Made by a program: the position numbers and the translations under genes
Notes under the pieces: generated by a model
What the model was told of the DNA's origin: nothing
The model's input: only the letters and a program-made list of their open reading frames with translations
Databases searched by the model: none
Source: DATAVB01 sp040414495
GTDB taxonomy: Bacteria; Actinomycetota; Actinomycetes; Mycobacteriales; QHCD01
Direction: 5' to 3'
Length of the DNA: 64,000 bases
NCBI GenBank assembly: GCA_040414495.1
Contig: JBEDUI010000223.1
Span: forward strand, 1 to 64,000
Part shown: piece by piece, positions 1 to 10,723 of the stretch
How positions within the stretch are numbered: position 1 is the stretch's first letter
How the letters are laid out: each line of letters opens with the position of its first letter

Positions 1-210
1 AAAAATCGAGCAAAGTCAACAAATCGGCCGTGCGCTAGCGCGCTGTGTGATCCGCCCTCGGCGGGTTTCGTGCCGTATTTCTGATTAGGCCCCACTCGGG
101 TGATACTCCCGGCGCGGTAGGGCCGGCCGGGCGGGATACCGCAGCGGCGGTGTGCATAGTGCATCTGCTCATACGATGCCCACCGCGCGCGGGCCGGACA
201 TGCTGACCGA

Positions 211-248
211 AGCCAGCCGAATGGAGCCAACCGAATGGAGCCAGTCAA

Positions 249-252
<4 letters not shown>
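211..252 (+). repeat. Three 14-bp tandem repeat units ending in the first start codon
   Basis: Units at 211-224, 225-238 and 239-252 follow the pattern AGCCArcCGAATGG. Units one and two are near identical; the third is degenerate and contains the ATG at 249. The GGAG at 237-240, which spans the junction of units two and three, is the likely Shine-Dalgarno for that ATG (8 nt spacing); an equivalent GGAG spans the first junction at 223-226. Copy-number change here would duplicate or shift the ribosome binding site. Confidence 0.7.
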
Positions 253-1027
<775 letters not shown>

Positions 1028-1031
<4 letters not shown>

Positions 1032-3553
1032 TCTCGCTCGGCTTACGTACCCTGTGGACGCACAAACGGCGCCTCGTCGGTACGTTTCTGGCGGTATTTC
1101 TCGGCGTCGCATTTCTGTCCGGAACGCTCGTACTCAGCGACACGCTGCGAAAAAACATCGACGGTTTCTTCCAGACCGCCGATGCCGGCACCGACGCCGT
1201 CGTCCGCAACGCCATCAGCGTGAGCGACAGCCCCGCCTCGATCCGCGGCCCGATCGCCGAATCGGTGCTGGGACCGGTACGGCACGCGCCCGGTGTCGCC
1301 GCCGCGGACGCCTCGGTGCAGGGGTTCGGCGTCATCGTCGGCAGCAACGGCAAAAGCATCGAAGGCAACGGCCCACGCCAGGCCGGCAGCTGGATTCCCG
1401 ATCGCGACCTGAATCCGTACAAGCTCGTGCAGGGGCGGGCGCCGCGGACCGGCAACGAGGTCGTGATCAACCGTGGTGCGGCGAAAACCGGCCACCTGCA
1501 CGTAGGTGCGAAAACCACTGTGCTCATGCCACAACCCGTTCCCGTCACCGTCGTCGGCATTTCGACATTCGGCACCGCCGATGGCTACGGCGGGTCCTCG
1601 TACGTGGCCTTCACCCTCCCCGCGGCCCAGCATTACATCGCCAAGAATTCGGATCAGATAACGCAGATCAGTGTGCGCGCCAAGCCCGGCGTCAGTCAGA
1701 CCCAACTGGTGAACAACCTCCGGCAGGTCATACCGCCACAGGTGCAGGCGATCAGCGGCACCGCGTTGACCAACGAGAACGCGTCCAGTGTGGACAAATC
1801 CTTCGTCAACTATTTCCGGACGTTCCTGCTCGTCTTCGCCGGTATCGCCTTGCTGGTCGCCATCTTCAGCATCTACAACACCTTCTCCATCCTCACCGCG
1901 CAGCGAACCCGGGAATCGGCGCTGCTGCGGGCAGTTGGCGCCACCCGGCGGCAGGTCCTCGGACTGACCACAGTGGAAGCGCTGGCGGTCGGGGTGCTCG
2001 GCTCGGTGGTGGGCGTTGGTGGCGGTCTGGGCATCGCCTGGTTGTTGAAGAACGTCTTCGCCAGCTTCGGATTCTCCCTGCCCGCCAGCGGATTGACGAT
2101 CAAGTCGGCCACGTTCGCGATAGCCATTCCGGTGGGAATTGTGGCGGCGCTCGTAGCCGCGCTGGGCCCGGCGTTGCGGGCATCGCGGGTGCCACCGGTG
2201 GCCGCGCTGCGCGAGGTGGCGATTGAACGCCCGCCGGCCTCGCGGACCCGGTTCATCGTCGGAGGTGCATTCAGCGCGCTCGGATTGGCGCTGTGTCTGG
2301 TGGCCTCGACCGGTACGACGCTGGCCGTCGCCGGGATCGGTGCCATCGCACTGGTGGTCGGCGCGGTCGTGCTCGGGCCGGTGGTGGCCGGGCCGGTAAG
2401 CGGGCTGCTTGGCCTGCCGGTCGCCCGAATCCGCGGTTTCACCGGCACATTGGCCCGGCGGAACGCGACCCGCAATCCACGGAGGACCTCGGGTGCGGCC
2501 AGCGCGTTGATGGTCGGCGTCGGCGTCGTGACATTGTTCACGGTTTTCGCCGCGTCGTTGAAGGCGTCGATCGAGGACAACGTGTCGAGTTCGTTCGGCG
2601 GCGACCTGGCCGTCAACGCCTCGGGGCCGGGTGGTGCGGATCAGGCGTTGGGTCCGCAATTGGCCGGTAAGATCGCCGGCCTGCCGCAAGTAGCCAATAT
2701 CGCGCGACTGGGCCAGGGACAGGTCACTGTGGACGGTGCCCAGCACACCGTCAGCATCGCCGATGCCGCCACCCTGGATCGAGTGTTGCATGTGGACCGG
2801 ACGGCCGGCTCGCTGCGCGGTCCACTAGAGGTTTCCGCGAAGATCGCCCGGGACAACGGCTGGCATGCCGGAACGGTCGTCATGGTTCGTTATCCCGACG
2901 GTGCGGCCGAACGGCTGCCGATCGGAGGTCTGTACTCGAACCGCGATGTCGTCGGCGATTACGTGTTGTCGCGGGCGCAGTGGCTGCCCCACTCCACTCA
3001 GGACTACGACTCCACGATCTTCGTCAGCTTGCATTCCGGCGTTTCGGTTAGCGCCGGTGAGGCGGCCGTGAAACGCGTTACGGCACCTTACGGCGCGCCC
3101 ACCGTGCAGGACCGCCAGCAATACATCGACTCACAAACAGCCAACGTCAGCATGTTGCTGACCCTGGTCTACATATTGCTGGCATTGACAATTCTGATCG
3201 CGTTGATGGGCATCACCACAACGCTGTCGTTGTCGGTGTATGAACGGACGCGGGAATTGGGCCTGTTGCGGGCGGTCGGCCAGACTCGCCGGCAATTGCG
3301 TTCGATGGTGCGGTCCGAGTCGATGATCATCGCGTTGTTCGGCACGGTCGGTGGTGTGGTCATCGGCGTGTTCCTGGGTTGGGTATTGGCCCGTGCGGCG
3401 GCCGATTCACAGGACCTGGGTACGTTCTCCGCCCCGCCCGTGCAACTGGTGATCATTCTGGCGATCGGGGCGATTGCAGGTGTGGTGGCCGGACTGCGGC
3501 CGGCCCGCCGCGCCAGCCGGCTCAATCTGATGACCGCAATCGGAGCCGAGTGA
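1028..3553 (+). CDS. ABC exporter permease with two FtsX domains
   Basis: An 841-aa membrane protein starting with GTG inside the stop of the ATPase gene. The N-terminus (SLGLRTLWTHKRRLVGTFLAVFLGV) is a short cytoplasmic segment and the first membrane helix. It is followed by an extracytoplasmic MacB-like domain, a three-helix FtsX domain near residues 265-395, a second extracytoplasmic domain, and a C-terminal FtsX domain near residues 715-840 ending in RPARRASRLNLMTAIGAE. This is the fused double-FtsX layout common in Actinobacteria, where one polypeptide supplies both permease halves. No dedicated substrate or regulator gene sits beside it. Exporter or mechanotransmission function is inferred from family; the substrate is unknown. 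Confidence 0.92.
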
Positions 3554-3556
3554 CAG

Positions 3557-3592
3557 AGGGATCGCGGCACCCGACTGGGTGCCGCGATCCCT
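3557..3592. terminator. Strong bidirectional hairpin terminator
   Basis: A perfect 16-bp stem (3557-3572 with 3577-3592) closes on a GACT tetraloop. It begins 3 nt after the permease stop and lies between convergent genes, so it can serve both. No long T-run follows, as is usual for GC-rich actinomycete terminators. Confidence 0.85.
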
Positions 3593-3612
3593 AGTGAAAC
3601 CAGTTCGATTTC

Positions 3613-4233
3613 TCAGGCCATTTCGGGGACCCGCAGATGGGCCAGCAGCAGGTCGAATTCGACGACCTCACGCACCTCGGCGTCGATCTGGCTCTTGGTG
3701 TTGGCCGCGGCCTCGTCCATGGCGCCCCGGCTGTCGTCCAACGCGGCGCTATTTTCGTACGCGACCGAAGAAACCCCGATGCCGGTGCCGCGGTTCACGA
3801 ATAAACTCGCGCTGCAAAATTCGCGCATCTGGGTGATCTGCGGCATCAGGACGGTTCGGTAATAGGTCAATGCATTCGCCATATTCGCCGGATCGGTCTG
3901 CAGCCAGGCCGCACGCACGCAGGCACCCTCATGGGTCGGGTGGTCGCGGTGCATCACGGCGATTTCCCATTCCGCCACGTCCGGCGCCCCGCCCAGAATC
4001 TCGGCCAGGCCATTGCGTATCGGCTGAACGTGGCTCGCGCTGGACCGCATCGCGGCCTCGTCCCGCCACGAGCTGGTGGCAATGCATCGTATCGAGTTTC
4101 GCTCAACCACCATCGATAATCCGATAAAGCCGTCGAGCCGTGCGAGAGCCGGCAGAATTTCGTCTTTAACGTGGGCCACGCCCTCTTCGATCGCGGACGG
4201 ATTTGCCAGAATTGATGAGGAACGTGCGTGCAC
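3613..4233 (-). CDS. Dimeric alpha/beta-barrel (ABM-like) protein
   Basis: A protein of about 206 aa. The frame stays open upstream to 4488, but the GTG at 4233 is chosen because GGGGG lies just upstream on the minus strand and the conserved-looking sequence begins there. The pattern HVKDEILPALARLDGFIGLSMVVER followed by CIATSSWRDEAAMRSS resembles antibiotic-biosynthesis-monooxygenase-type ferredoxin-like domains. A second half (WEIAVMHRDHP, YYRTVLMPQITQMREFCSASLFVNR) looks like a repeat of the same fold, so it is probably a two-domain stress-responsive or ABM-like protein. Enzymatic activity cannot be asserted. It is monocistronic, ending against the shared terminator. Confidence 0.65.
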   Translation of the reverse strand: MHARSSSILANPSAIEEGVAHVKDEILPALARLDGFIGLSMVVERNSIRCIATSSWRDEAAMRSSASHVQPIRNGLAEILGGAPDVAEWEIAVMHRDHPTHEGACVRAAWLQTDPANMANALTYYRTVLMPQITQMREFCSASLFVNRGTGIGVSSVAYENSAALDDSRGAMDEAAANTKSQIDAEVREVVEFDLLLAHLRVPEMA

Positions 4234-4671
4234 GGTCCACCCCCAACACTCATCGACGGCGCCCCGGCGGCGCCACCGGTGGATGGCCAACTCTTCTCTG
4301 AGCCACCACCTAACGCAACGGCTCAGCGTCGTATGCCCTGGTTTGCTCGCCATCCACGCCCGGTCTGGTGTGATTCCGTGCAGCAGCGACACACCGGATC
4401 GGGCAAGCCGCTGACAGACGGCGCACGCATTATGCATGATATGGACGTGGACGGTCGTTGGCTTCGCGTTGCGGACATATTTCGCCATTCCCGGGAAGTC
4501 GATCGGTTGGCTGTAGCGCAGCGTCGTTCTCCCGAGCGTCCGTTAGGTGACAGCCTTCGCGATGTTGCGGCTCATGATTCTTGGCCGCGTTGATCCGTAT
4601 TCAGGTTCGCGTCGCCCGGCGACCGTATCTTTCGGCGGCCCACCCAGTACTCCCGTTGCCGGAGGTAGTGC
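4234..4671. other. Intergenic region between divergent genes (438 bp)
   Basis: This holds the divergent control regions of the ABM-like gene (minus) and the phospholipase C gene (plus). Open frames exist on both strands (for example plus 4228-4593) but show no recognisable protein features. I saw no convincing -35/-10 pair. Confidence 0.5.
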
Positions 4672-6882
4672 ATGTCCGACCTTTCCCGTCGGGGTTTCCT
4701 CGGTGCCGCAGCGGCGGCCACCGGGGCCGCGGTCATCGGCGCGGCGGCGCCCGCCGACGCGCAGGCAGCCCCCGAAGCATCCCCCGCACTGTCCGCGAAA
4801 CCCCAGCGTCACGGGGACATCCGCGACATCAAGCACGTGATGATCCTGATGCAGGAGAATCGCAGCTTCGACCACTACTTCGGCGCTCTGAAAGGCGTTC
4901 GCGGTTTCGCCGACCGCTCGATTATCACGCTGCCCGGCGGCACGTCGGTTTTCCAGCAGCCGACCACCGCGCCCGGAGTGCCGATCACGAGCACGCAATT
5001 CCCGTGGCATCTGTCCGACGCGCCCGTTTCGGCCTATCCGGCCAGCCACCGGCCGCCGAGTTCCGAGGTTGGCGCTCAGGGTTACGGCGGCACCTCGCAC
5101 AGCTGGGACGACCAGCACGGCGCTTGGTACGGCGGGCAGATGAACGGCTGGGTCTTCGCTAAGGGCGGCCTGACCACACTCGGTCACCTGGACCGCAGCG
5201 ACATTCCATTCCACTATGCCCTGGCCGACGCCTACACCGTCGGCGATGCGTACCACTGCTCGGTGCTCAGTGCGACCGGGCCGAACCGTACGTACCTGTG
5301 GAGCGGGACGATCAACGCCCAGCAGAAATACAGCGATTTCGTCGCGTTCGACGGCGGCGACGAATTGGGGAAGAACCTGCTGTGGGAGAGCTACGCCGAA
5401 ACGCTGCAAAAAGCCGGGGTCACGTGGAAGGTCTATCAGTGCGCCGATGACTACGGCGACAACGGCCTGGAATACTTCAAGACATTCGCCCAGTACGACC
5501 CCACGCAAGGCGGAAAACCCGCGCCGGGCAATGTCTTTTACGATAACGGCGTCGCCAACGTTCCCGAGCCGGAGACGGGAATCAAGGCCAACGCCGATAA
5601 TCTGATCAACGCGATCAAGGCCGACGTGGCGGCCGGGACGCTGCCGCAGGTGAGCTGGGTGGTGACCAACCAGGCCTTTTCCGAGCATCCGGACGGCGCC
5701 CCCAATGACGGCGCGTACTACGTCAATGGCGTCCTGGAAGCGCTCAACTCCAACCCGCACGTTTTTAACTCGACGCTCGTGATCGTCGACTACGACGAGA
5801 ACGACGGCCAATTCGACCACGTACCACCGCCTGTTCCCGCGGCCGGCACCAAGGACGAATTCTATGTCGAATCCAGCGGCGCACTGGCCAAAGCCGGCGT
5901 TACGCAGCCATTGCCGGTGGGTCTGGGTTTTCGCGTTCCGCTGATCCTGGTTTCGCCGTGGACCCGAGGTGGTTGGGTGACCTCAGAGGTCTCCGACCAC
6001 ACGTCCGTCATCCAGCTCCTGGAAAAGTGGACCAGCGCACTGGGTAAGCCGGCGCTCAGCCCGAATATCAGCGCATGGCGGCGTAGCGTCTGTGGCGACC
6101 TGACCAATGCCTTCGATTTCGCCGCACCGGTCTTCGGCCTGCCCAAACTGCCTGCCACCACGGTGATCGGCGACCCGCCCGGCGGATCGTACAACCCGCC
6201 GGTCACCACCAACGCGCTACCGAAACAGGAGACGGGCACCAAGCGGGCGCGCCCCTTGCCCTATCAGCCGAATGCGAATCTGGACGGGTTTCAGTCGGGC
6301 AGTAACGGCGCTGTGCAGGCGAAACTGTCGTTCAGCAACAATGGCCCGCACGTGCGCCGGGCCAGCCACTTCGCGGTCTACAACAACGCATCGCCAGCCG
6401 GGTCGATCGCCGAGTACCCCGTGAAGTTTCCGGGCCAGTACACAGTGGACCCGTCCCAGGCGAGCTGGAACAAGGCCATTTCCGGATCGGTGGAGATCGG
6501 GAACGGGAAATATGACCTGACCGTCGTCGGTCCGAACCGGTTCCTGCGGCACTTCACCGGCGATGTCAGCGCGGCCGGCACAACGGCGCAAGTGACGGCC
6601 AGCTACTACGACGGCGGTTTCGGCGCCCGGCCCACGCTCACGCTCGAGTTGACTAATGCCGGCAAGCAGGCGGTGACATTCACCGTTGTCTCAAACAACT
6701 ATGCCAAGGTCGGGCCGAAGACGTACCAGGTCCAAGCCCACGGCAGCGCCCGCCATGCCGTCGATCCGCTGGTGTCCAGCGATGGGTGGTACGACCTGAC
6801 GGTCACGATCAGCGGCGATGCCACCTGGTCGCGCCGCTACATCGGCCACCTCGAGGACGGCGGCAACAGCATCACCGGCTGA
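4672..6882 (+). CDS. Tat-exported phospholipase C (phosphoesterase family)
   Basis: A 736-aa secreted enzyme that would hydrolyse phospholipids to diacylglycerol and a phosphorylated head group. The N-terminus has a Tat signal (SRRGFLGAAAAATGAAVIG, cleavage near ADA-QA, residue 32). The family signature HVMILMQENRSFDHYFG lies at residues 55-71, where E62/N63 are metal-site candidates, and DYDENDGQFDH follows near 373-383. The C-terminal third carries two beta-sandwich repeats (about 520-620 and 635-730) as in bacterial non-haemolytic phospholipases C. GGAGG sits 8 nt before the ATG. In actinomycetes such enzymes commonly serve phosphate scavenging, but no Pho box was recognised here. Confidence 0.93.
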   Translation: MSDLSRRGFLGAAAAATGAAVIGAAAPADAQAAPEASPALSAKPQRHGDIRDIKHVMILMQENRSFDHYFGALKGVRGFADRSIITLPGGTSVFQQPTTAPGVPITSTQFPWHLSDAPVSAYPASHRPPSSEVGAQGYGGTSHSWDDQHGAWYGGQMNGWVFAKGGLTTLGHLDRSDIPFHYALADAYTVGDAYHCSVLSATGPNRTYLWSGTINAQQKYSDFVAFDGGDELGKNLLWESYAETLQKAGVTWKVYQCADDYGDNGLEYFKTFAQYDPTQGGKPAPGNVFYDNGVANVPEPETGIKANADNLINAIKADVAAGTLPQVSWVVTNQAFSEHPDGAPNDGAYYVNGVLEALNSNPHVFNSTLVIVDYDENDGQFDHVPPPVPAAGTKDEFYVESSGALAKAGVTQPLPVGLGFRVPLILVSPWTRGGWVTSEVSDHTSVIQLLEKWTSALGKPALSPNISAWRRSVCGDLTNAFDFAAPVFGLPKLPATTVIGDPPGGSYNPPVTTNALPKQETGTKRARPLPYQPNANLDGFQSGSNGAVQAKLSFSNNGPHVRRASHFAVYNNASPAGSIAEYPVKFPGQYTVDPSQASWNKAISGSVEIGNGKYDLTVVGPNRFLRHFTGDVSAAGTTAQVTASYYDGGFGARPTLTLELTNAGKQAVTFTVVSNNYAKVGPKTYQVQAHGSARHAVDPLVSSDGWYDLTVTISGDATWSRRYIGHLEDGGNSITG

Positions 6883-6893
6883 CCACCAGCTTC

Positions 6894-6926
6894 GCCGCCC
6901 GGACCACATTTGCCGGTCCGGGCGGC
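6894..6926. terminator. Hairpin terminator of the phospholipase C gene
   Basis: A perfect 12-bp stem (6894-6905 with 6915-6926) around a 9-nt loop starts 12 nt after the phospholipase stop. Its presence argues against any start of the following LacI gene upstream of about 6930. Confidence 0.8.
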
Positions 6927-6969
6927 CAACTGTGTCTACCAACGGCCGAGAATGAGGTTGAATACGGCC

Positions 6970-7977
6970 ATGGCAGCACGGCGGCGAACCACCCAACGCG
7001 ACGTCGCTGCCGCGGCCCACGTTTCGACCGCGACCGTCTCGTATGTCCTCTCTGGACGCGCCGGACGGGTCCGCCCGGTCTCCGACGAAACCCGGGACCG
7101 GGTGCTGGCCGCGGTCGAGCGGACCGGCTATCGCATCAACCATTCCGCTCGGAGCCTGCGCCGGCAACGCACCGACGTGGCCTGCGTCGTGTACGCAACT
7201 CCCGCCAATCCCTGGACCGAAGAGGTCATCAACGTCTTCGGCCCGGCCGCCGCCAAGCACGGCCTCACGACGCTGTGCCTGCCCATTGTGGACGGTGCCG
7301 TGTCCGAGGCGGTCAGCTTTCTGAGCCGGGGTTCGGCCGACGCCGCGCTGCTGCTGCCCGGCCACACGCTCACCCCGGGCCAATTGCGTACCTTGGCCGG
7401 ATCCGGACTGGCCATCGTCGCGTTCGATGATCGTGCCGAACCGCGCGGATTCGACGTCGTGCGCACCCACCAGCGAGCGGCGCGCGAAGCGCTGATCGAC
7501 CGGTTGGCCGACTCGGGTCGGCGGCGGCTGGCATTCTTCGTGCATTCCGCCGACGAGGTGGCCGATCGCACCTCCGGCTACCATGGCGCGGTCGTACGCA
7601 ATGGCCTTCGTTTTGATCCCGATCTGGTATTCCCGGTCGCCACGGACCGGGGCGCGGCCCATCAGACGGCGTTGCGGTTACTGAGCCGACGGCGCCGGCC
7701 GGATGCGATTGTGTCCGCATCGGATCGGGCCGCGGTGCAGGCGATTTACGCTGCCCAGGAGTTGCGGTTGCGGGTGCCGGACGACGTTGCGATCGTGGGA
7801 TCCGGCGACATCGACGAGGGCCGCGCCGCCCGGCCGGCGCTCACCACGATCGGGCTGCCGGCCGACGGCCTGTCGGAGATGATGGATCGGTTGCTGCGTC
7901 GGCTGCGGACACCGCGCCGAATTCCCGGTCGAGCTCTGGACCTGCCCTGGCAGGTCGTGGCCCGTTCCTCTGGTTGA
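6970..7977 (+). CDS. LacI-family transcriptional regulator
   Basis: A 335-aa regulator. The N-terminal helix-turn-helix reads TQRDVAAAAHVSTATVSYVLSG followed by the hinge region ending GYRINHSARSLR, then a periplasmic-binding-protein-like effector domain ending with IVGSGDIDEGRAARPALTTI. ATG 6970 is chosen because the HTH starts within ten residues of it; ATG 6952 is an alternative, and starts further upstream fall inside the preceding terminator. It lies directly upstream of and co-oriented with the binding protein/permease/sulfatase genes, so it most likely represses them in the absence of the imported sugar. The effector is unknown. Confidence 0.92.
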   Translation: MAARRRTTQRDVAAAAHVSTATVSYVLSGRAGRVRPVSDETRDRVLAAVERTGYRINHSARSLRRQRTDVACVVYATPANPWTEEVINVFGPAAAKHGLTTLCLPIVDGAVSEAVSFLSRGSADAALLLPGHTLTPGQLRTLAGSGLAIVAFDDRAEPRGFDVVRTHQRAAREALIDRLADSGRRRLAFFVHSADEVADRTSGYHGAVVRNGLRFDPDLVFPVATDRGAAHQTALRLLSRRRRPDAIVSASDRAAVQAIYAAQELRLRVPDDVAIVGSGDIDEGRAARPALTTIGLPADGLSEMMDRLLRRLRTPRRIPGRALDLPWQVVARSSG

Positions 7978-7994
7978 TTCGCACCGGTCCGGTA

Positions 7995-8023
7995 TTGACA
8001 GATGCCGACGGACCGAAGACTAT
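7995..8023 (+). promoter_or_regulatory. Possible sigma70-type promoter of the first sugar importer operon
   Basis: TTGACA at 7995-8000 is followed after 17 nt by GACTAT at 8018-8023. The -35 element is perfect and the -10 element is poor. It lies in the 239-bp gap between the LacI gene and the binding-protein gene. No clear LacI palindrome was found in that gap. Confidence 0.35.
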
Positions 8024-8216
8024 TCCAGCCGACAGCGTGGTGAATCGTCTAACCAACCGTAGGCATGGGCGAGTCATGACACATCGATTTGCATCGGAAC
8101 CGGGCCGCGGCACTGAGTCGTGCACCACCTTTATCCGTCTGGGCTTCCACAAAGTCCATCGCCCCGGTAGACAATATTTGGATCACTAGCCCCGCACGTT
8201 GGACGGAGTTTGGACG

Positions 8217-9779
8217 ATGGCATCTTCGGAGCTGGGACGAAGGCGCTTCCTGGGCCTGCTGGGCGGACTCGGGGCCGCGACCGCGCTGGGCGGCTGTACG
8301 TTCCGCACCGACTCGAACATCGGTACGGTCCAGGCCGACAGGAAGTTACGGCTCCCTGGCCCAGCGCTTTCCCGCAAGGGCTCGTCGTCGTTCCGGTGGA
8401 TGGACAGCGGCGATCTCAAAGCGCCGTACGAGCAGGCCGTGTTCAAGGCGTACTCGCGCAAGAACTCGCAGGTCAAGATCACCTACGACGGCACTTCGTG
8501 GGACCGGATCAACGAGGTGGTGCCGCTGGGAATCCGCAACGGCAGCGCGCCGGATGTGTTCGCGGTGCCGAACGATGTGCCGACCAACGTCGCGGTGAGC
8601 AACGGCTGGCTCAGCCCGCTCGACGACGTCATCCCGGACTTCGACCAATGGAAACATAGCTTCCCCTCCACCGCGTTCGTCCCGGGTGTTCTGACCTTCG
8701 ACGGCAAGACGTACGGATTTCCGCTGTCGTCGTCCAAACGGCTCGGCACAATGCTGTTCTACGACGTCGAGTATCTCAAGCGTGCTGACTTCGATCCACG
8801 CGCCAACCGGTTCACCTGGACCGAATTCCGCGCTGCCTGCAAAAAGCTCACCAAGCAGGGCAATGGCAAATACTACGGTCTGATGACCCAGGGCCTGGCT
8901 CTGGGCGGGATCGCCGGAATGCTCGCCGAAATCGCCGGCCTGCGGGGCGCTGGGAGCACCGGAGGGGCAAACAGTGGCGGCATCGACCTGCGCACCGGCG
9001 AATACACGTTCACCGATCCGCGTTTGCAGGCGGCCATCGAATTGCTGCTACAAATCAAGAGCGATGGCAGCATTTATCCGGGCTACCTCAGTCTGGACGA
9101 CGCGACCTCGCGGGCCCGGATGCCGCAGCGGGTGGCCGGAATGATCTTCGACGGGCCGTGGGACATCCCGGCCTGGCCGCTGATCAATCCGGATTACGAC
9201 TTCAACATCGCGCTGCCACCTATGCCCGACAGCCGCAAGCCGCACAACCTCGCCTACCAGGAACTCGGCGCCAATTCGCCGTTCCTCTACGCCAAGAGCA
9301 AGAACAAGGACATCGCCGGGCAGCTGTTCTCCTATATGGGCTCGCAGGCCGGACAGCGAGCGATGATGGAAATCAGCAAGGGCAATCTGACCTCGGTGAT
9401 GCCGGATGTGAATACCGCGGCCCAGGAGAGTTCGCTGCTGGACTCCAAGGCCAAAACCGCCTACGGCTACGCCCACGACGTGCTGCGGTTGGCCCCGCTG
9501 CCGCAGATCCGGAATCCGGCCACAGCCGACGCGTTGTTGCTGCAGCAACCGGTGGTGCCAACCTTCGCGACCGTCGTGCAGGGCATCTTCTCCGGACAGG
9601 TGAAGAACATTCCCAAGGCGCTGAAATCGTTGCAGTCCTCGTACGAGAAGAGTCTTGACGACGCGATCAAGGCTGCCCAGAAGAAGGGCTCGAAAGTGTC
9701 CCGTGACGACTGGAAATTCCCCAACTGGGATCCGGCCACCGATTACACGACCGCCGACTATGCAGGGTTGTCCCGATGA
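8217..9779 (+). CDS. Sugar ABC importer substrate-binding lipoprotein
   Basis: A 520-aa extracytoplasmic binding protein of the family-1 (CUT1) type. The signal region combines twin arginines (ELGRRRFLGLLGGLG) with a lipobox LGGC, so it is probably Tat-exported and then lipidated. The mature part has typical binding-protein stretches such as VKITYDGTSWDRINEVVPLGI and GKYYGLMTQG. GGACGGAG at 8201-8208 is the ribosome site for ATG 8217; a TTG further upstream at 8199 lacks one. The stop overlaps the next ATG (ATGA), tying it to the two permeases. A sulfated sugar or oligosaccharide is the likely cargo because a sulfatase closes the operon (inference). Confidence 0.92.
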   Translation: MASSELGRRRFLGLLGGLGAATALGGCTFRTDSNIGTVQADRKLRLPGPALSRKGSSSFRWMDSGDLKAPYEQAVFKAYSRKNSQVKITYDGTSWDRINEVVPLGIRNGSAPDVFAVPNDVPTNVAVSNGWLSPLDDVIPDFDQWKHSFPSTAFVPGVLTFDGKTYGFPLSSSKRLGTMLFYDVEYLKRADFDPRANRFTWTEFRAACKKLTKQGNGKYYGLMTQGLALGGIAGMLAEIAGLRGAGSTGGANSGGIDLRTGEYTFTDPRLQAAIELLLQIKSDGSIYPGYLSLDDATSRARMPQRVAGMIFDGPWDIPAWPLINPDYDFNIALPPMPDSRKPHNLAYQELGANSPFLYAKSKNKDIAGQLFSYMGSQAGQRAMMEISKGNLTSVMPDVNTAAQESSLLDSKAKTAYGYAHDVLRLAPLPQIRNPATADALLLQQPVVPTFATVVQGIFSGQVKNIPKALKSLQSSYEKSLDDAIKAAQKKGSKVSRDDWKFPNWDPATDYTTADYAGLSR

Positions 9780-10723
9780 GCGCCGTGTCGGCGGTCGGTG
9801 CATCCCGGCGACGGGTTCAGTTGTGGTGCCTGGCGTTCCTGCTCCCTGGCCTTGTCCTCGGTGGACTGTTCACCTTCTATCCGATGGTGATGTCCTGGTA
9901 CTACTCGCTGGTTCAGTGGAACGGATTCGGCAGCGCCCGTACGTTCGTGGGCCTGGACAACTACCGCAAGCTGGTGCACGACAGCTATTTCTGGGCCGCT
10001 TTCGGCCGGTCGTTCCTGTTCGTGGTGGTGGCGGTGCCGATCCGGCTCGGCCTGGCGCTGTTGGTCGCGATCGTGCTGAACAACCAGGCGCTGAAACTGA
10101 GCAAGTTCTACCGCACCTTCTTTTTCCTGCCCGTGGTAACCGCCTCGGCCATCGTCGGCATTGTGATGACCTTCGTGTTGAGTCCGTTCCACGGCCCGGT
10201 CAACCAGGCGCTGCAGCATTTGAGTGCCATCGGCTCACCCGTGGATTTCCTCGGCAACTCGCACACCGCGTTGTGGTCGATCATGGGCGTCGAAATCTGG
10301 AAGGATTTCGGGATCTCGATGATCTATTGGCTGGCCGCGCTGCAGACCGTTCCGAAGGAATATCAGGAGGCCGCGGCGGTCGATGGAGCCAATGCCTGGC
10401 AGACTTTCCGCCGGGTGACGGCGCCGATTCTGCTGCCGTTCGCGGCGATCATCGTGGTACTCACCGCCAACAACACACTGCACCTGTTCGCGCTGGTGCA
10501 GTCGATGACACAGGGCGGACCGTATTACGCCACGCAGGTGATCGAGGTGTTCATCTACCAGACCGGTTTCGCCAGCGAGAACAGCGGTGGCGTCCCGCAA
10601 CTCGGTTACGCCTCGGCCGCCGGTTGTCTGTTCGGCCTCGCGGTGATGGTGATCGCGTTGCTGCAGTTGTGGGCGGTGAAACGGGCCAATAACGTCCGTG
10701 GCCAGTTGGCGGGTGCGCGATGA
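9776..10723 (+). CDS. Sugar ABC importer permease 1 (MalF-like)
   Basis: A 315-aa inner-membrane permease with six predicted hydrophobic helices and the cytoplasmic EAA loop EYQEAAAVDGANAWQTFRRVTAPIL, which contacts the ATPase. The N-terminus LWCLAFLLPGLVLGGLFTFYPMV is typical of MalF-like CUT1 subunits. Both ends overlap neighbours by ATGA (9776-9779 and 10720-10723), so translation is coupled through the operon. No ATPase gene is present locally. Confidence 0.94.
   Translation: MSAVSAVGASRRRVQLWCLAFLLPGLVLGGLFTFYPMVMSWYYSLVQWNGFGSARTFVGLDNYRKLVHDSYFWAAFGRSFLFVVVAVPIRLGLALLVAIVLNNQALKLSKFYRTFFFLPVVTASAIVGIVMTFVLSPFHGPVNQALQHLSAIGSPVDFLGNSHTALWSIMGVEIWKDFGISMIYWLAALQTVPKEYQEAAAVDGANAWQTFRRVTAPILLPFAAIIVVLTANNTLHLFALVQSMTQGGPYYATQVIEVFIYQTGFASENSGGVPQLGYASAAGCLFGLAVMVIALLQLWAVKRANNVRGQLAGAR

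Noticed and set aside
1789..1797. TGTGGACAA, a perfect actinobacterial DnaA-box match
   Set aside because: Single copy inside a coding region with no cluster of boxes; chance or part of the general GTGGAC excess, not an origin.
1043..2791. Long minus-strand open frame (582 aa) antisense to the exporter permease
   Set aside because: Composition is Arg/Gly/His/Gln-rich with no motifs, as expected for a shadow frame in GC-rich DNA; the plus-strand FtsX permease explains the region.
3613..4488. Longer 291-aa version of the ABM-like protein
   Set aside because: The extra 85 residues are Arg/Trp/His-rich without conservation signals, whereas GTG 4233 has a good ribosome site.
4228..4593. Plus-strand open frame of 121 aa between the ABM-like and phospholipase genes
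   Set aside because: No ribosome site, no motif, and overlap with the likely divergent promoters.
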